From Gammaproteobacteria bacterium (GTDB lineage Bacteria > Pseudomonadota > Gammaproteobacteria > DSM-16500): a stretch of DNA of 40,534 nucleotides. The notes below the pieces were generated by a model. It did no database searches. It saw only the letters and a program-made list of their open reading frames with translations, and was not told the DNA's origin. The translations under genes and the position numbers were made by a program. The first letter of the stretch is position 1; every line of letters begins with the position of its first letter. Location of the stretch: positions 1 through 40,534 of the forward strand of contig JARLJN010000050.1 of the NCBI GenBank assembly GCA_031291255.1, written 5' to 3'. Of this stretch, positions 26,242 through 36,150 are shown piece by piece.

Positions 26242-27322
26242 ATGCTTTCTCCAAATGATGTGTATACGATTTTATTTGTTGTAATGTTAAAGCCTGTGTG
26301 TCGGAGTTATTTATCCAACCTTGATACCACTCAACTGTCGCGACTAATGCTTGAGTTAAATTCCATTGAGGCTGCCAATCTAAACGTGTTTTTGCTTTTG
26401 AAATATCTAGCTTTAAAATATGTGCTTCATGCAAAGATTCTGGTGCTGCGTCTTCCCAAGCAGCACCATTTCCCCAAAGTTGTGATAATTTATTTGCTAT
26501 CCATTCTACTGAAACACAATCTTCATCACGAGGACCAAAGTTCCAGGCTTCTGCATAATCACCATGTGCGTTCCAACACTTTTCTGCCAATCTCATGTAA
26601 CCACTTAACGGTTCTAAAACATGCTGCCATGGGCGTATAGCGTGAGGATAACGAATAATCGGTTTTTTATGTTGCTGAAACGCTGTAATGATATCTGGAA
26701 TCAAACGATCAAGCGCCCAATCACCACCCCCTATTACATTACCAGCACGAGCTGATGCAATAGATTTTCCGTGTAGCCCACAATTATTCGGATTGAAATA
26801 AGAAGCTCTGTACGCCGATGTCACTAACTCTGCACAACCTTTGCTGCTGCTATAAGGATCATAACCGCCCATAGGATCGGTTTCTTTGTAACCTAAATGC
26901 CATTCTTTATTTTCATAACATTTATCAGTCGTCACATTCACTAACACTTTTGCTGTTGATGATGCTCGCATAGCTTCTAATACATGCACTGTACCCATCA
27001 CATTTGTTTCATACGTTTCAACAGGATTTGTGTAGGAGTAACGTACAAGAGGTTGAGCGGCCAAATGAAATATAATATCGGGTTGAGCGTCTTGCACTGC
27101 TTTCTTTAAACTTGCAAGATCGCGTATATCTGCAATCACAGAAGCATTAAGGCAGGATTCTATTTGTGCTAATTCAAATAAACTGGGTTGAGTTGCCGGT
27201 GCAAGCGCATAGCCAGTGACTTTCGCACCTAACGATGTGAGCCATAATGCTAACCAACTGCCTTTAAAACCCGTGTGACCGGTTAAAAAAACTTTTTTAT
27301 TCTTCCAAAATTGGACATGCAT
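26234..27322 (-). CDS. rfbG: CDP-glucose 4,6-dehydratase
   Basis: RfbG converts CDP-glucose to CDP-4-keto-6-deoxyglucose with bound NAD. The 362-aa protein opens with [20 protein letters not shown], the diagnostic RfbG N-terminus (NAD motif at 15-21). It continues with [29 protein letters not shown] with the Tyr/Lys pair, [13 protein letters not shown] and [16 protein letters not shown] 27322 has GGAGAG about 6 nt upstream and matches the family start. An earlier start at 27346 would add eight residues. It overlaps rfbF by 26 bp and rfbH by 8 bp, so the three are tightly coupled. Confidence 0.95.
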   Translation of the reverse strand: MHVQFWKNKKVFLTGHTGFKGSWLALWLTSLGAKVTGYALAPATQPSLFELAQIESCLNASVIADIRDLASLKKAVQDAQPDIIFHLAAQPLVRYSYTNPVETYETNVMGTVHVLEAMRASSTAKVLVNVTTDKCYENKEWHLGYKETDPMGGYDPYSSSKGCAELVTSAYRASYFNPNNCGLHGKSIASARAGNVIGGGDWALDRLIPDIITAFQQHKKPIIRYPHAIRPWQHVLEPLSGYMRLAEKCWNAHGDYAEAWNFGPRDEDCVSVEWIANKLSQLWGNGAAWEDAAPESLHEAHILKLDISKAKTRLDWQPQWNLTQALVATVEWYQGWINNSDTQALTLQQIKSYTHHLEKAYA

Positions 27323-28088
27323 CCCATACTCTCCACGGTGCAACACCTGTTTGCCAAAGTTCTTCTAGAAGTTGCTTCTCACGCAAAGTATCCATGGGTT
27401 GCCAAAAACCATTATGAAAATACACAGTCATTTGATCTTCATTGGCCAGTGCATGCATGGGTTCTTGCTCCCACAATGTGTCGTCATCTTTTATATAGTC
27501 TATGACTTTAGGCGATAAAACAAAAAAGCCGCCATTAATCCAAGCGCCATCACCTTTGGGTTTTTCTTTAAATGCTTTAACTTGATTACCTACGTATTCG
27601 ATTGCACCAAAACGACCAGGAGGTTGTGTTGCAGTCACAGTAGCCAGGCGACCACCTTCTTTATGTGTTTTAAGTAAATGAGCAATATTGATATCAGCAA
27701 CACCATCGCCATACGTAAAACAAAAATCGTCATCACCCAGGTATTGCTTGACACGTCTTAAACGTCCGCCCGTCATAGTGTGATCACCCGTATCCACCAA
27801 TGTCACACTCCAAGGCTCAGCGTAATTTTGATGCACAGACATTTTGTTATTTTTCATATCAAATGTGACATCTGACATATGCAAAAAATAATTAGCAAAA
27901 TACTCTTTGACTAAATAACCTTTGTAACCCAAGCAGATGACAAAATCATTAATTCCAAAAGAAGAATAGATTTTCATAATATGCCAAAGTATAGGCTTAC
28001 CACCAATTTCGACCATAGGTTTAGGACGACTCGATGTTTCTTCGGCCAGACGTGTTCCTAGCCCACCTGCTAAAATGACGGCTTTCAT
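27297..28088 (-). CDS. rfbF: Glucose-1-phosphate cytidylyltransferase
   Basis: RfbF makes CDP-glucose from glucose-1-phosphate and CTP, the entry to CDP-linked deoxysugars. The 263-aa protein has the nucleotidyltransferase signature [18 protein letters not shown] at residues 8-25. It also has CLGYKGY, VDTG, the metal-binding TYGDGVADI, and [13 protein letters not shown], all diagnostic of RfbF/DdhA. Length is normal. It follows the aldolase-like gene by 3 bp and is the second gene of the operon from 28910. Confidence 0.96.
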   Translation of the reverse strand: MKAVILAGGLGTRLAEETSSRPKPMVEIGGKPILWHIMKIYSSFGINDFVICLGYKGYLVKEYFANYFLHMSDVTFDMKNNKMSVHQNYAEPWSVTLVDTGDHTMTGGRLRRVKQYLGDDDFCFTYGDGVADINIAHLLKTHKEGGRLATVTATQPPGRFGAIEYVGNQVKAFKEKPKGDGAWINGGFFVLSPKVIDYIKDDDTLWEQEPMHALANEDQMTVYFHNGFWQPMDTLREKQLLEELWQTGVAPWRVWDACPILEE

Positions 28089-28091
28089 TAT

Positions 28092-28910
28092 TTAAGCTTC
28101 CACTGCTGCTTTATTTTGAATTTTAGCGAGTGAATTTTTATATCGATTTTCCATCATAGTAATGCGGTCGTTATCTTCACGCGCGATAGCACTATAATGA
28201 TTTCTTTTATTATTCAGCCACATTAATTCGAATTTAACTGCTTTAATGAAAGCTTCTTCTGGGTTATTCAATGCTTCTGGGCATCCAAAAATAACTTTTC
28301 TAGTCTCAAAACGATCTAAATGGCCTGCTGGGAATGCATTGAAGAATGGAATTGAATCTACGGATACACCACCACCCACGACTACACTCAAACCTTTCTC
28401 TTTTGCTTTAGCTGCTAACTCCATAGAGATGTCTAACACTTTTTGACTATTGATTTGATCACGTGCTAAACCCATAGAGCCAACCATATCGACTCTACCT
28501 ATTACAATTCCGTTAAGGTATTTAACTTCTGGGACTTTTAACATTTCATCAAAACAGCGATAAGCTGCTTCTGTTTCTATATTGACTAATAGATCTACAT
28601 GATCTAATGACTCACCGAAAACCATTTGCGCTGCTTTAATAAATTTTTGTAACGCATAAGGGGTTTCTACCATAGGTGCGATGATACGCTTTGCACCTAA
28701 ACTAACAGCATCCAACATATCTTTAATGGCTTCACAACCACCAATTTTAATATTCAATCCTAAGCCAGCTGTCGCCGTGACATCTTTCAATCGCATGGCT
28801 TCTTCAATACGCGTACCTTCCGCTTCAAATTCAGCTTTGATGCCGGTAACGTTATAATTTCTTTTTAAATCGGCCAAAAGATCGACCATTTCAATTTCCA
28901 GCTTGTTCAT
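28092..28910 (-). CDS. HpcH/HpaI-family aldolase-like protein
   Basis: This 272-aa protein belongs to the HpcH/HpaI/citrate-lyase-beta fold, a metal-dependent TIM barrel that forms or breaks C-C bonds of pyruvate-type substrates. The metal-ligand Glu lies in VNIETEAAY and the Asp in IGRVDMVGSMG. APMVETPYAL and VVVGGGVSVDSI are further barrel-strand motifs. The N-terminal region (LADLKRNYNVTGIKAEFEAEGTR) carries the substrate-side Arg. As first gene of the rfbFGH operon, it may supply or trim a carbon branch in sugar synthesis. GAGGAT lies about 5 nt upstream of the ATG. The substrate is unknown. Confidence 0.75.
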   Translation of the reverse strand: MNKLEIEMVDLLADLKRNYNVTGIKAEFEAEGTRIEEAMRLKDVTATAGLGLNIKIGGCEAIKDMLDAVSLGAKRIIAPMVETPYALQKFIKAAQMVFGESLDHVDLLVNIETEAAYRCFDEMLKVPEVKYLNGIVIGRVDMVGSMGLARDQINSQKVLDISMELAAKAKEKGLSVVVGGGVSVDSIPFFNAFPAGHLDRFETRKVIFGCPEALNNPEEAFIKAVKFELMWLNNKRNHYSAIAREDNDRITMMENRYKNSLAKIQNKAAVEA

Positions 28911-28943
28911 ATTATATCCTCAGTACAAAGCAAAAAGTTCGCT

Positions 28944-28972
28944 ATTCTAGCAATACTGATTTTAATTTTCAC
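28944..28972 (-). promoter_or_regulatory. Candidate sigma-70 promoter of the CDP-sugar operon
   Basis: On the minus strand GTGAAA (28967-28972) and TAGAAT (28944-28949) are separated by 17 bp, about 33 bp upstream of the aldolase-like start. The fit is moderate at -35 and good at -10. It is placed correctly to drive the aldolase-rfbF-rfbG-rfbH-epimerase operon. Confidence 0.4.
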
Positions 28973-28989
28973 TACATTTAACTTTGCTA

Positions 28990-29018
28990 AAAAAAAGAGC
29001 GCCTAAGCGCCCTTTTTT
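28990..29018 (-). terminator. Rho-independent terminator of the ComEA-like gene
   Basis: GGGCGC/GCGCTC form a GC-rich stem with a short TTAG loop, bounded by A-runs and T-runs on both sides. It lies about 20 bp past the ComEA-like stop codon and before the aldolase promoter. The flanking A and T tracts mean that it can work in both directions. Confidence 0.85.
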
Positions 29019-29037
29019 CAGAAAAAATTCTCGCAAA

Positions 29038-29436
29038 TTAACCTACTGTTAATTGGTCTTGAATTTCTTTCATTTTGTCTTCTTTCATTTTTTTGAAGCC
29101 GCTAACGGATTTCAAATCATCAACTGATTTAAAGTCGCCGTTCTTTTTACGGTATTTAACAATTGCTTTAGCTTTAGCGGAATTTAATCCTTTTACTTTC
29201 ATTAAATCTTTAGCTGTAGCTTTGTTTAAATCTACTTTTTCAGCTGTAGCAGCAGCTTCAGGAGCCTTAGCTTCATCAGCAGGTGCAGCAGCTTCTGTTG
29301 TTGCAGCAGGTGCGGCAGCTTCAGTTGTAGCAGGTGCAGCAGCTTCTGTTGTAGCAGCAGCATCATCAGCAGCAAATACATAGGAAGACAAAACCATAGT
29401 TGCAGCTGCGATTAACAGTTTACGATAAATTGACAT
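29038..29436 (-). CDS. Exported ComEA-like helix-hairpin-helix protein
   Basis: This 132-aa protein has a signal peptide (about residues 1-22, ending VFAA). A low-complexity Ala/Thr/Glu/Pro linker contains three TTEAAAPA-type repeats. A ComEA-type helix-hairpin-helix domain covers about 67-132 (VDLNKATAKDLMKVKGLNSAKAKAIV and DDLKSVSGF). Such proteins bind double-stranded DNA in the periplasm and in ComEA take part in DNA uptake. comF elsewhere in the window fits natural competence but does not prove it. AAGGAG lies 6-7 nt before the ATG. A single-gene unit is likely, with its own promoter and terminator. The repeats may vary in number between strains. Confidence 0.85.
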   Translation of the reverse strand: MSIYRKLLIAAATMVLSSYVFAADDAAATTEAAAPATTEAAAPAATTEAAAPADEAKAPEAAATAEKVDLNKATAKDLMKVKGLNSAKAKAIVKYRKKNGDFKSVDDLKSVSGFKKMKEDKMKEIQDQLTVG

Positions 29437-29855
29437 TGGATAACTCCTTAGTTAAGAAATAATAATTCTAGTGCAAAAATAAAACTCGCAAAGTTAACTG
29501 AACATTTTATATTTTAAAGAACAGGCTTTGAAGTTTTTAGACACGATTTTTCCAACTTCCCAGAATGGGTTGCTGGCATTGAAGGGAATGCTTTTATTCA
29601 TTAGCTTACAACACAGAATATCGAGCAATTGGAATTTAAATCAGTCGGGCAAATCTTACTGAGTAAAAATAAAAAAATCCACATTAATATTTAAAAATCC
29701 GAAATTCTTACTCTGTGAGATCAACTCAAGGATAGCCCGCATTTAGTCTAGGCTATACGAAGAGCGGGAACTGCTCACACACTCATGAAAAAATTCAATT
29801 CGCTAAGAATTACTGCTATCATTCGCATATTGAAACTTTGGATTAGGAATATACC
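29437..29855. other. Gene-free divergent promoter region (419 bp)
   Basis: This gap separates the divergent ComEA-like gene and dacA. On the minus strand a possible promoter, TTGCGA (29486-29491) and TAGAAT (29465-29470) with a short 15-bp spacer, lies before the ComEA-like gene. A short inverted repeat ATAGCC/GGCTAT lies near 29733-29757. An ATG at 29784 opens a short frame that runs into dacA, but nothing supports translation. I see no other structure. Confidence 0.5.
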
Positions 29856-31076
29856 ATGTTACGTAAAGCAACTTTATTGTCCTTTATCAGTTTAACTCTA
29901 GCGTTAACGTTCGCTAATATAGCGTGGGCAAGCCCTATTATCCCTATCCCTAGTAAGCCCGCCCAGCCTATAGTAACGCCCTCTGCGCCTAATATAGACG
30001 CGAAAGGCTATATACTTATCGATGCGAACAGCGGCAAAGTGCTGGCCGAAAAAAATGCAGACGGCCGCATGCCCCCAGCCAGCCTGACTAAGCTCATGTC
30101 TCTCTATATTATTTCGGGAGCATTAAAAAATGGCTCTATACATTTAAATGATAAAGTCAGAATTAGCGAAAAAGCATGGCGTACCGGCGGTTCGCGTATG
30201 TTTATCAAAGTAAACGATGAAGTAGATGCCAAAAGTTTGATGGAAGGAATCGCTGTCGCATCAGGTAATGATGCATCCGTTGCAATGGCTGAATTCATTG
30301 CCGGCACAGAAGAAGGTTTTGCGAACATCATGAATGCACAAGCCAAAGAGCTGGGCATGAATAACAGTCATTTTATTGACAGTACTGGATTACCTAATCC
30401 GAATCATTACTCCACCCCCCGTGACTTTGCTATACTCGCACAAGCTTTAACAACAACCTTTCCTGAAGACTATAAGCTCTTTTCTGAAAAATGGTTTATG
30501 TTCAATGGTATTAAACAACCCAATCGCAATCGCTTATTGTGGCGTTTTCAATACGCTGACGGCTTAAAAACCGGCCATACTGATGAAGCAGGCTACTGTC
30601 TTGTTGCCTCAGCTTTAAAAGATAAGATGCGCTTAATTAGCGTGGTGATGGGCGCTCCTAGTGATGCTGCTCGCACAGAAGACTCTATACGCCTGCTGAC
30701 TTATGGCTTCCGTTTCTTTGAAACTCACAAAATTCATTCTGCAGATACACCACTTGCAGTCGCTAGAGTCTGGAAAGGTTCTAGTAAAACGATAAAATTA
30801 GGTTTAAATGAAGCTTGGTATGCAACTTTACCCGCTGGCCAATACAAGAACGTACAGCTTAATATTCAAGTCGATCCATTAACGGCTCCTATTGTAAAAG
30901 GCCAAACTTGTGGCTCGTTTAATATCATGCTCAATAATCAAATTATTGCATCCAAGCCTATCATTGCATTAACTGATGATCCTAAAGGTGGCATTTTACG
31001 TAGAGCCACTGATTCCGTGAGCTTTAAGTTTCATCAAATATTTACTAAGTCTTCTGACAAAATGAATAATGCCTAA
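29856..31076 (+). CDS. dacA: D-alanyl-D-alanine carboxypeptidase (PBP5/6 family)
   Basis: DacA removes the terminal D-Ala from peptidoglycan pentapeptides in the periplasm, controlling cross-linking. The 406-aa protein has a signal peptide (about residues 1-25, ending WAS) and the three penicillin-binding motifs: SLTK at 76-79 with the nucleophile Ser, SGN at 136-138, and KTG at 238-240. The C-terminal beta domain of PBP5 follows, and the last residues (SFKFHQIF) form the amphipathic membrane anchor. TAGGAAT lies about 7 nt before the ATG. It starts the conserved dacA-ybeD-lipB-lipA run. Confidence 0.95.
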   Translation: MLRKATLLSFISLTLALTFANIAWASPIIPIPSKPAQPIVTPSAPNIDAKGYILIDANSGKVLAEKNADGRMPPASLTKLMSLYIISGALKNGSIHLNDKVRISEKAWRTGGSRMFIKVNDEVDAKSLMEGIAVASGNDASVAMAEFIAGTEEGFANIMNAQAKELGMNNSHFIDSTGLPNPNHYSTPRDFAILAQALTTTFPEDYKLFSEKWFMFNGIKQPNRNRLLWRFQYADGLKTGHTDEAGYCLVASALKDKMRLISVVMGAPSDAARTEDSIRLLTYGFRFFETHKIHSADTPLAVARVWKGSSKTIKLGLNEAWYATLPAGQYKNVQLNIQVDPLTAPIVKGQTCGSFNIMLNNQIIASKPIIALTDDPKGGILRRATDSVSFKFHQIFTKSSDKMNNA

Positions 31077-31087
31077 AAAAAAATCCC

Positions 31088-31115
31088 AATCACCTTTTCG
31101 TATGAAAAGGTGATT
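31088..31115 (+). terminator. Hairpin between dacA and ybeD, probable terminator or attenuator
   Basis: A perfect 12-bp stem, AATCACCTTTTC with complement, and a 4-nt loop (31100-31103) are followed by ACTTTT. An A-run precedes it. The U-tract is short, so it may only partly end dacA transcription and allow readthrough to ybeD-lipB-lipA. Confidence 0.65.
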
Positions 31116-31148
31116 ACTTTTAACGCTACATAATTTTTTATAAATAAT

Positions 31149-31421
31149 ATGCCTAAAGACGATAAACCCGCAGTACTTAACTTTCCATGCGACTTTCCAA
31201 TCAAAGTATTTGGTAACGCGACAGAAGAGTTCGAAACAACTGCATTACATATCATACACAAACACGTTCCTAAGCTAGCTGAAAACGCGTTACGCAGTCG
31301 GCCCAGCAAAGATAATAAATACTTAGCTATTACAGTGACAGTGAACGTGACCAGTCAAAAACAATTAGATGATATTTACCGAGAACTGACAGCCTGCCCT
31401 CTAGTCTTGATGGCGCTATGA
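31149..31421 (+). CDS. ybeD: YbeD/DUF493 family protein
   Basis: This 90-aa protein is a YbeD-like DUF493 member with a small ACT-like fold. It has NFPCDFPIKVFG near the N-terminus, the VPKLAENALRSRPS segment and YLAITVTVNVTSQKQLDDIYREL, all in the usual order. Its molecular role is not settled in the family. It is almost always located between dacA and lipB, as here. Its stop overlaps the lipB start as ATGA, showing coupling to lipoate synthesis. Confidence 0.9.
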   Translation: MPKDDKPAVLNFPCDFPIKVFGNATEEFETTALHIIHKHVPKLAENALRSRPSKDNKYLAITVTVNVTSQKQLDDIYRELTACPLVLMAL

Positions 31422-32089
31422 ATACTGACACTGTTATTGTCCGACTGCTGGGCAAGCAAGAGTATTCAACCTGCTGGCAGGCAATGAAAAAATTCACAGA
31501 TACACGTCAAAGTGAAACCCTAGACGAAATATGGTTAGTCGAACACGACCCCATTTTCACACAAGGTCAAAATGGGAAACCAGAGCATGTCTTGGCTGCC
31601 GGGGATATTCCAGTTGTCCCTATTGATAGAGGCGGTCAAGTGACCTATCACGGCCCAGGCCAGGTAGTCGCTTACACCTTAATCGATGTGAAACGCAAAA
31701 AAATGAACGTAAGACAGTTGGTCACCGCACTGGAAAAATCAATTATCCAACTACTTAAACGTTATAACATCGAAGCCCAGGCTAAGTGCGAGGCGCCTGG
31801 TGTCTATGTCAATAACAAAAAAATAGCATCTGTAGGTCTACGAATTAGGCGAGGATGCTCATATCATGGCTTAGCACTCAATGTAGATATGAATTTAGAG
31901 CCTTTTACTCGCATTAATCCTTGTGGTTATAGCAAACTTGAGATGACTCAAATGCATGATTTTAATCCTAAGATTGCCATTCCTAAGGTAGAATTAGAAC
32001 TTATTGAATGCCTTAGCGTCAACTTAGGCTATACTAAGCACACTATTTTAGATAATGGATCAGAATCCTCACATGACTACGAATCCTAA
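31418..32089 (+). CDS. lipB: Octanoyl-ACP:protein N-octanoyltransferase
   Basis: LipB moves the octanoyl group from ACP to the lipoyl domains of 2-oxoacid dehydrogenases and the glycine cleavage H protein. The 223-aa protein has [11 protein letters not shown], the [13 protein letters not shown] signature at about 70-82, the catalytic Lys135 in KKIASVG and the catalytic Cys169 in INPCGY. The C-terminus overlaps the start of lipA by about 35 bp. Confidence 0.96.
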   Translation: MNTDTVIVRLLGKQEYSTCWQAMKKFTDTRQSETLDEIWLVEHDPIFTQGQNGKPEHVLAAGDIPVVPIDRGGQVTYHGPGQVVAYTLIDVKRKKMNVRQLVTALEKSIIQLLKRYNIEAQAKCEAPGVYVNNKKIASVGLRIRRGCSYHGLALNVDMNLEPFTRINPCGYSKLEMTQMHDFNPKIAIPKVELELIECLSVNLGYTKHTILDNGSESSHDYES

Positions 32090-33011
32090 ACAACGCGGCG
32101 CTGAAAAACTAGCTCGAATTCCTGTAAAGATAGAAGCTAGCACAACCTTATTACGTAAACCTGATTGGATACGCATACGTATTCCTGCATCCCCTGCAGT
32201 GGCTAATTTAAAAAAAATATTAAGAGACAATAAGCTGGTGACAGTTTGCGAAGAAGCTTCTTGCCCCAACCTCCCTGAATGTTTCAGCCAAGGCACTGCT
32301 ACGTTTATGATCATGGGAGATAAATGCACACGACGTTGTAGTTTTTGCGATGTAGCCCACGGACGTCCTGATCCTCTCGATGTAAATGAACCTATTAATT
32401 TGGCCAACACTATCGCTCAAATGGGGTTACGCTACGTAGTTATTACCTCGGTAGATAGAGATGATTTACGTGACGGCGGAGCAAGTCATTTCGTCGCATG
32501 CCTCAAAGAAATTCGAGCAAAAAATCCATCTATCACCATTGAAGTCTTAGTTCCTGACTATCGCGGGCGTATGGCCGTCGCTCTGGATGAAACCGGAAAA
32601 GAACTGCCTGATATTTTTAACCATAACATAGAAACCGTACCTCGCCTTTACAAACAAGCACGTCCGGGTTCTGATTATGCGCATTCTTTACTTTTACTCA
32701 AAGAGTTTAAGGCGCGTTTCAACCACATACCTACCAAGTCTGGGCTCATGTTAGGTTTAGGAGAAACGAATGAAGAAATTGAACAAACACTGAGAGATTT
32801 ACGCAGTCATGATGTAGACATGCTGACACTAGGACAGTATTTACAACCTAGCAAATTCCACATGCCAGTCTCACGTTATATTACCCCAGAAGAATTTCAA
32901 CACTTTGCTGTGCTTGCAAAAGAATTAGGTTTTAATAAAGTTGCCAGCGGTCCATTAGTGAGATCTTCTTACCATGCCGATAAACAAGCAGCAGGTGATG
33001 ACGTCTCGTAA
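32055..33011 (+). CDS. lipA: Lipoyl synthase
   Basis: LipA is the radical-SAM enzyme that inserts two sulfur atoms into the bound octanoyl chain to form lipoate. The 318-aa protein keeps both iron-sulfur sites: the auxiliary cluster C65-X4-C70-X5-C76 and the radical-SAM CX3CX2C at 91, 95 and 98, with the RSSY motif near the C-terminus (303-306). ATG 32055 is used; a second ATG at 32073 is equally possible, since neither has a strong ribosome site. Either way it starts inside lipB. Confidence 0.96.
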   Translation: MDQNPHMTTNPKQRGAEKLARIPVKIEASTTLLRKPDWIRIRIPASPAVANLKKILRDNKLVTVCEEASCPNLPECFSQGTATFMIMGDKCTRRCSFCDVAHGRPDPLDVNEPINLANTIAQMGLRYVVITSVDRDDLRDGGASHFVACLKEIRAKNPSITIEVLVPDYRGRMAVALDETGKELPDIFNHNIETVPRLYKQARPGSDYAHSLLLLKEFKARFNHIPTKSGLMLGLGETNEEIEQTLRDLRSHDVDMLTLGQYLQPSKFHMPVSRYITPEEFQHFAVLAKELGFNKVASGPLVRSSYHADKQAAGDDVS

Positions 33012-33087
33012 AATTTCTTGCATACTTAGTGGTACAGGTGAAATAACTTATTAACTTATATGCTATTGGAAATTTAATAATATATTT

Positions 33088-35106
33088 ATGACAGATTCCA
33101 TAAGCCCCGTATTGCAGTGGTTAAATGCCCATCCTAATTTGTCAGGTTTGGCTGCATTTGTTATTTCTGCAGGAGAATCGATTGCCATTATAGGCACCAT
33201 CATTCCAGGTACTGTGGTAATGGCAGCTGTTGGTACTTTGATGGGTGCTGGTGTCATTCCACTATGGTCCACGATTATTTGGGCCATCATGGGTGCCATC
33301 GCGGGTGATAATTTAAGTTATTGGATAGGTAGACACTACAAAAATAAATTACACGCAGTATGGCCCTTCCGTAACTATCCGCAATTATTACAAACTGGCG
33401 AACGGTTTTTTCACAAACACGGCAGTAAAAGTATTTTAATAGGTCGTTTTATAGGACCTGTACGAGCACTCGTTCCCTTAGTCGCTGGCATGCTTAGCAT
33501 GAAACCGATGCGATTCATTCCTTCTAGCATTATTGCTTCTATGCTCTGGGCACCAGCATACTTATTACCAGGTATCTTATTAGGTCAAGCAACAATAGAA
33601 ATGCCGCCTGATATTGCTGCTCACATGATGTTAGTACTCGTCATGACAGCATTATTAATTCTAATCTGTGTCTGGTCAGTTTATAAAATTTTAATTCTAG
33701 TGGGTTACCGAATAAACAGATTACTCAATCGCATATGGCAATCACTCCAAGGCTCCCGTTATTTCCATAGCATTACCACATTACTTAAACACTACGATCA
33801 CAGCAAAACCCACGGCCAACTGACCTTAGCTTTTTATTTTTTAATGACCAGTATTGGATTTATAACATTAGCCAGCTACATACATACACATGGCTCTGAC
33901 ACTATAGCCACTAACCAAGCCTTGTTTCACTTATTCCGCAGCCTGCGCACACCTATGATAGACAACATCATGTTTTGGTTTACGCTATTGGGCGATAAAA
34001 AAGTTTTAATCCCTACTATGCTTATTCTCTTCAGCTGGCTAGCCTGGAAAAAAAGTTGGCACACCGCCTGGCATACATTAGGATTACTTTTCTTAATTTG
34101 CGCAAGCATTTTTACTATCAAAATTTTTATACATTCTGCACGACCATGGGGAATAGTCGCAGGGCCAGAGACTTTTTCATTCCCTAGCGGGCACACTACA
34201 TTCTCAACCTGTTTTTATTTCGCATTAGGATTGGCTTTTATTCAATTAGCGCAAGCTCGATTTAAACGTACAATCATTTTTTTAGTTTTATTGACCGTCG
34301 TTGCGATCAGTGTTTCACGCCTGTATTTGGGTGCTCATTGGTTTACTGATGTATTAGGCGGATGGTTACTGGGCGCAAGTTTAGTAATGCTAGTCACACT
34401 TTCTTACAATCGCAAACAAGAAAAGCATCCGCATCCTTACACGTTAGTCTTCATCGCACTCGGTACGGTATTGCTTATTTCGAGTTCTGTATATTATTTA
34501 AGTTATAACAAACTTAAAATGAATTATGCACAAACAAATTGGCCAACTTACACGATGACGGAAGACATGTGGTGGACACAAAAAGACTATCACATACCAC
34601 ATTATCGAATAGGCCGACTAGGATTACCGACAGAATTATTTAATCTTCAATGGCTAGAAGAATTAAACAAAATCCAAACTACACTCCAATCTCAAGGCTG
34701 GGTTGCACCCACAGAAAATAAATGGACGGATGTATTGCATCGTCTTACTGATGTTAATAGCGCTGAACACTTACCTCTGTTGTCACCTTTGTATCTTGAT
34801 AAAAAGCCCGTACTCGTATTGATAAAACAAATCAATAATAAAAAAATTATTGTACTCAGGTTATGGAATTCAAACGTATTCATTCAAAATAAACCATTGT
34901 GGATAGGCTCTGTAGGCGTAGTACCACGTACATATAGCTGGCTTATTACTTATAAAAAAAATAATGCTATCACATTGCTACCTAACATTATTTTCTCAAC
35001 ACCATCTCCTCAAGTTGACATTAAGGCAATTGAATTTATTAACAAGCTAAAACATAAATCGCAAATCCAACAAATCATACTTATTAAACCAAAAAATATT
35101 TCTTAA
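33088..35106 (+). CDS. DedA-PAP2-LssY-like fusion membrane protein
   Basis: This 672-aa protein fuses three parts. A DedA/SNARE-associated domain (about 10-170) has the family-type GTIIPGTVV and GRFIGPVRALVPLVAG. A PAP2 phosphatase domain (about 245-440) has all three motifs: KX6RP at 345-353, PSGH at 366-369, and SRX5HX3D at 410-421. A soluble C-terminal domain resembling that of LssY covers about 500-672. It likely dephosphorylates a lipid phosphate or pyrophosphate at the outer face of the inner membrane; DedA proteins move phospholipids or undecaprenyl phosphate. The Legionella LssY protein has this same order. The ribosome site is weak. Confidence 0.88.
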   Translation: MTDSISPVLQWLNAHPNLSGLAAFVISAGESIAIIGTIIPGTVVMAAVGTLMGAGVIPLWSTIIWAIMGAIAGDNLSYWIGRHYKNKLHAVWPFRNYPQLLQTGERFFHKHGSKSILIGRFIGPVRALVPLVAGMLSMKPMRFIPSSIIASMLWAPAYLLPGILLGQATIEMPPDIAAHMMLVLVMTALLILICVWSVYKILILVGYRINRLLNRIWQSLQGSRYFHSITTLLKHYDHSKTHGQLTLAFYFLMTSIGFITLASYIHTHGSDTIATNQALFHLFRSLRTPMIDNIMFWFTLLGDKKVLIPTMLILFSWLAWKKSWHTAWHTLGLLFLICASIFTIKIFIHSARPWGIVAGPETFSFPSGHTTFSTCFYFALGLAFIQLAQARFKRTIIFLVLLTVVAISVSRLYLGAHWFTDVLGGWLLGASLVMLVTLSYNRKQEKHPHPYTLVFIALGTVLLISSSVYYLSYNKLKMNYAQTNWPTYTMTEDMWWTQKDYHIPHYRIGRLGLPTELFNLQWLEELNKIQTTLQSQGWVAPTENKWTDVLHRLTDVNSAEHLPLLSPLYLDKKPVLVLIKQINNKKIIVLRLWNSNVFIQNKPLWIGSVGVVPRTYSWLITYKKNNAITLLPNIIFSTPSPQVDIKAIEFINKLKHKSQIQQIILIKPKNIS

Positions 35107-35126
35107 TGTATAAAGCGGAGTAATAC

Positions 35127-36134
35127 ATGTTTAATTTTTTCCTTCAACTTATGTTATTTTTTTCTAAATCAATCATACTCGTCGTCATGCTTTTAGTTTT
35201 ACTAGCAGGAATTCTTGCTCTGCTTAGCAAAGGAAAAAATAAACCAGAAGGCCGTATATCCATTAAAAATTTAAATAAAAAATACGATCAGACCCGCGAT
35301 GATATTTACACAGAAACACTGACCAAAGACAAACTTAAACAACATTTCAAAACACAAAAAGCAACTGCAAAATTAAAAATGAATGCTACTGAGAAATCAG
35401 GAAAAAATATTTATATATTAAATTTTTGCGGCGATATAAAAGCGACAGCAGTTGCTGCTTTACGCGAAGAAATTACGGCTATATTAAGTGTAGCTGTTCC
35501 AGGAGATGAAGTTGTTGTCTGTGTAGAAAGCGGTGGTGGCATGGTACATGCTTATGGTTTAGCTGCAGCACAATTAGCACGTCTGCGTGATAAGTCTATT
35601 CCTCTTACCGTAATCGTCGACAAAGTCGCAGCAAGCGGCGGATATTTAATGGCAAGTGTTGCAAATACCATTCTTGCGGCTCCATTTGCAATTATTGGTT
35701 CTATAGGTGTGATAGTACAACTCCCTAATTTTCACCGTTTATTAAAAGAAAAGAAAATTGATTTTGAACAACTGACTGCGGGAGATTTTAAACGCACTCT
35801 CACTATGTTCGGCCCCAACACTGAAGCAGGAAAAGAAAAATTACAACTCGAAATAGAAGAGATACACGACTTATTCAAACAATCCATACAACAATACCGT
35901 CCGCAGTTAGACATGAATAAAGTTGCCACTGGCGAGCATTGGTTAGGCATGCAAGCATTTGATCTAAGATTAGTTGACGGTGTAAAAACCAGTGATGATT
36001 ATTTATTTGAAAACAGTAAAGACTCTAATCTCTACGCACTCAATTTTGAAATGAAAAAATCTTTCGGAAATAAATTAGCTTCAATGCTTGGAATGTTAAA
36101 GGAAAATCTTTTTCATACATCTAACTTACTCTAA
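35127..36134 (+). CDS. sohB: SohB-like membrane-anchored S49 serine protease
   Basis: SohB belongs to the SppA/S49 signal-peptide-peptidase-like family and acts in the periplasm, attached to the inner membrane. The 335-aa protein has one N-terminal membrane helix (about 14-34), a basic linker, and an S49 domain. The domain has VCVESGGGMVHAYG, the catalytic Ser170 in VAASGGYLMA and the candidate catalytic Lys222 in AGDFKRTL. GGAG lies 6 nt upstream of the ATG. It lies 20 bp after the LssY-like gene and may be cotranscribed with it. Confidence 0.92.
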   Translation: MFNFFLQLMLFFSKSIILVVMLLVLLAGILALLSKGKNKPEGRISIKNLNKKYDQTRDDIYTETLTKDKLKQHFKTQKATAKLKMNATEKSGKNIYILNFCGDIKATAVAALREEITAILSVAVPGDEVVVCVESGGGMVHAYGLAAAQLARLRDKSIPLTVIVDKVAASGGYLMASVANTILAAPFAIIGSIGVIVQLPNFHRLLKEKKIDFEQLTAGDFKRTLTMFGPNTEAGKEKLQLEIEEIHDLFKQSIQQYRPQLDMNKVATGEHWLGMQAFDLRLVDGVKTSDDYLFENSKDSNLYALNFEMKKSFGNKLASMLGMLKENLFHTSNLL

Positions 36135-36150
36135 TTTATAAAGGATCATT

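Noticed and set aside
26164..26640. Open frame of 158 codons on the plus strand across the rfbG/rfbH junction
   Set aside because: It is antisense to two well-supported overlapping genes, has no recognisable motif, and no credible ribosome site.
29784..29894. Short ATG-initiated frame ahead of dacA
   Set aside because: It overlaps the dacA start in another frame, lacks a ribosome site, and dacA itself has a good one.
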